Of a stretch of 22,680 bases of DNA, positions 21,788 to 22,680 are shown piece by piece. Within the stretch, counting starts at the first letter, position 1. The number at the start of each line of letters is the position of its first letter. A program made the position numbers and the translations under genes. The DNA is from Candidatus Neomicrothrix sp. UBA2974. GTDB taxonomy: Bacteria > Actinomycetota > Acidimicrobiia > Acidimicrobiales > MedAcidi-G1. Where the stretch lies: the NCBI GenBank assembly GCA_002348705.1, contig DEAU01000010.1, forward strand, positions 1,133 through 23,812, written 5' to 3'. The notes below the pieces were generated by a model. It was not told the DNA's origin and searched no databases. It was given only the letters and a program-made list of their open reading frames with translations.

Positions 21788-22680
21788 ATGAACCGATTTC
21801 GTCGCGCCTCTGACCGGTTCCTTAGCACTGGCGTGGTCCGTTGGTCGGACCGAGTCCTAGACGGGGCGGTGGCTGGTCTGGCGTGCTGGACGGTGGTGTT
21901 CCACTTCGCCCGCTGGACTGGGATGGGCCGCGACGGGGCGCTCGGGTTATGGATTGTGGCGATCGTCGCCTGGACTGTGCTGAGGCTGTGCCGACCTGTC
22001 GGTCAGGCGGAGTGGGGCTCGGCCACCTCCGATCCCGCTCCGGACCAGCGATGGTCAGTTGCCGGGCTAGCAGTCGTGGCCTTGGTGCTGGTATGGGTCG
22101 ACGTGGACGGCCTGTTGTGGCCGGTGCTTTGGGCCGTCATGTGCATCCTGTTGTTGGCTGCCGTCCGCCGGTCCCTTCCGATGACTGACCCAACGACGGT
22201 CGGGAAGGAGACGGCGCGGGCGGTACCGACAGACGCAGCTGCCGTCGCGGTGCTATTGCTGGCGGTCGTCATGGCCTTCCTTTCGCTGGTCATGGTGCGA
22301 CCAGACCAGGACGACGTCTTCGTAGTCAACCGCTCCACCTGGATTGCAGAGCACGACACCTCGTTCCCAGAGCGGGACACCATCTTCAGCGACGATGTCC
22401 TGCCCGTGCAGCGACCGGCTGGTCTCCCGACATCGTTGGAGGCGTTTATCGGGTCGGTAGCTGCCCTAGTCCGGGTGACTGCGGCAACGCTCACCTATCT
22501 CGGGCTTGCCCCATTGGTGGCGGCACTCTCAGTGCTGGCCACTTGGAGGCTGCTGCGAGGACTCGGCGCCCGGGCTCCGGTGCTAGCCACCTGGGCCGGT
22601 GCGGCATTCCTCATCCTCGACGGGGCGGAGCACGGGTCGTTCGGCAACTTCTCAGCGGGTCGGTCGTGGCAGGGCAAGGT
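21788..22680 (+). CDS. Large multi-pass membrane protein, 3' end cut by window edge
   Basis: The frame from ATG 21788 stays open to the right edge (297 complete codons). A basic N-terminus (about 1-20) is followed by hydrophobic segments near 23-43, 51-68, 90-107, 109-126, 155-176, and two more after residue 230. Between these, a polar loop (about 176-215) with DDVFVVNRSTWIAEHD would face outside. The last visible residues, GNFSAGRSWQGK, follow a helix. I do not recognise the family. Helix-rich proteins with a large external loop next to rhamnose genes are often glycosyltransferases of the GT-C fold or polysaccharide polymerases, so that is a guess from context. It starts 4 nt after rmlD, within the same operon. 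Confidence 0.75.
   Translation, partial: MNRFRRASDRFLSTGVVRWSDRVLDGAVAGLACWTVVFHFARWTGMGRDGALGLWIVAIVAWTVLRLCRPVGQAEWGSATSDPAPDQRWSVAGLAVVALVLVWVDVDGLLWPVLWAVMCILLLAAVRRSLPMTDPTTVGKETARAVPTDAAAVAVLLLAVVMAFLSLVMVRPDQDDVFVVNRSTWIAEHDTSFPERDTIFSDDVLPVQRPAGLPTSLEAFIGSVAALVRVTAATLTYLGLAPLVAALSVLATWRLLRGLGARAPVLATWAGAAFLILDGAEHGSFGNFSAGRSWQGK

Overview
The window is 22.7 kb of high-GC, densely packed bacterial DNA. Gene content suggests an actinobacterium, most likely a marine or freshwater member of the Acidimicrobiia. The clues are the dlaT/lipB/lipA neighbourhood, a MoeZ-type protein without zinc cysteines, many GTG starts, and TANNNT boxes placed 6-7 nt before start codons, as in leaderless transcripts. 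The taxonomic call is inference. I see no tRNA, rRNA, CRISPR array, insertion sequence or phage gene.

Region 1 (1-1994, minus strand) holds leuC, cut by the left edge, and upstream of it a thioredoxin-like (TlpA/MPT53-type) lipoprotein gene. That gene reads in one frame from ATG 1994 to the stop at 1404 apart from a single TGA at 1712-1710. The TGA sits exactly where the first cysteine of the redox CxxC motif belongs, and a hairpin with a GGUC loop starts 21 nt after it (loop at 27-30 nt). I read this as a selenoprotein (UxxC) with a bacterial SECIS element. It is the most interesting observation here.

Region 2 (2033-6523, plus strand) is a lipoate-enzyme operon. A 29-residue single-helix peptide overlaps lpd (E3). 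lpd is followed by an E2 acyltransferase and then one 543-residue protein that fuses octanoyltransferase (LipB) to lipoyl synthase (LipA). The operon therefore encodes E2, the enzymes that lipoylate it, and the E3 that reoxidises its lipoamide.

Region 3 (6593-10665) carries an M24 peptidase, an unknown multi-pass membrane protein, a PduO-type cob(I)alamin adenosyltransferase and leucyl aminopeptidase PepA. Region 4 (10666-12956) starts with a structured 247-nt intergenic stretch. It continues with a sirtuin, preceded by a perfect palindrome, and a rhodanese-adenylyltransferase fusion of the MoeZ/MoeB/ThiF family.

Region 5 (13033-22680) is a cell-surface polysaccharide locus. It encodes UDP-glucose dehydrogenase, a Wzx-like flippase, and a secreted SpoIID-type protein with four LysM domains at an exact 57-residue period. 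The complete dTDP-L-rhamnose pathway follows (rmlA, rmlC, rmlB, rmlD), then a large membrane protein cut by the right edge. Short start/stop overlaps (ATGA or GTGA) at many junctions indicate translational coupling throughout.
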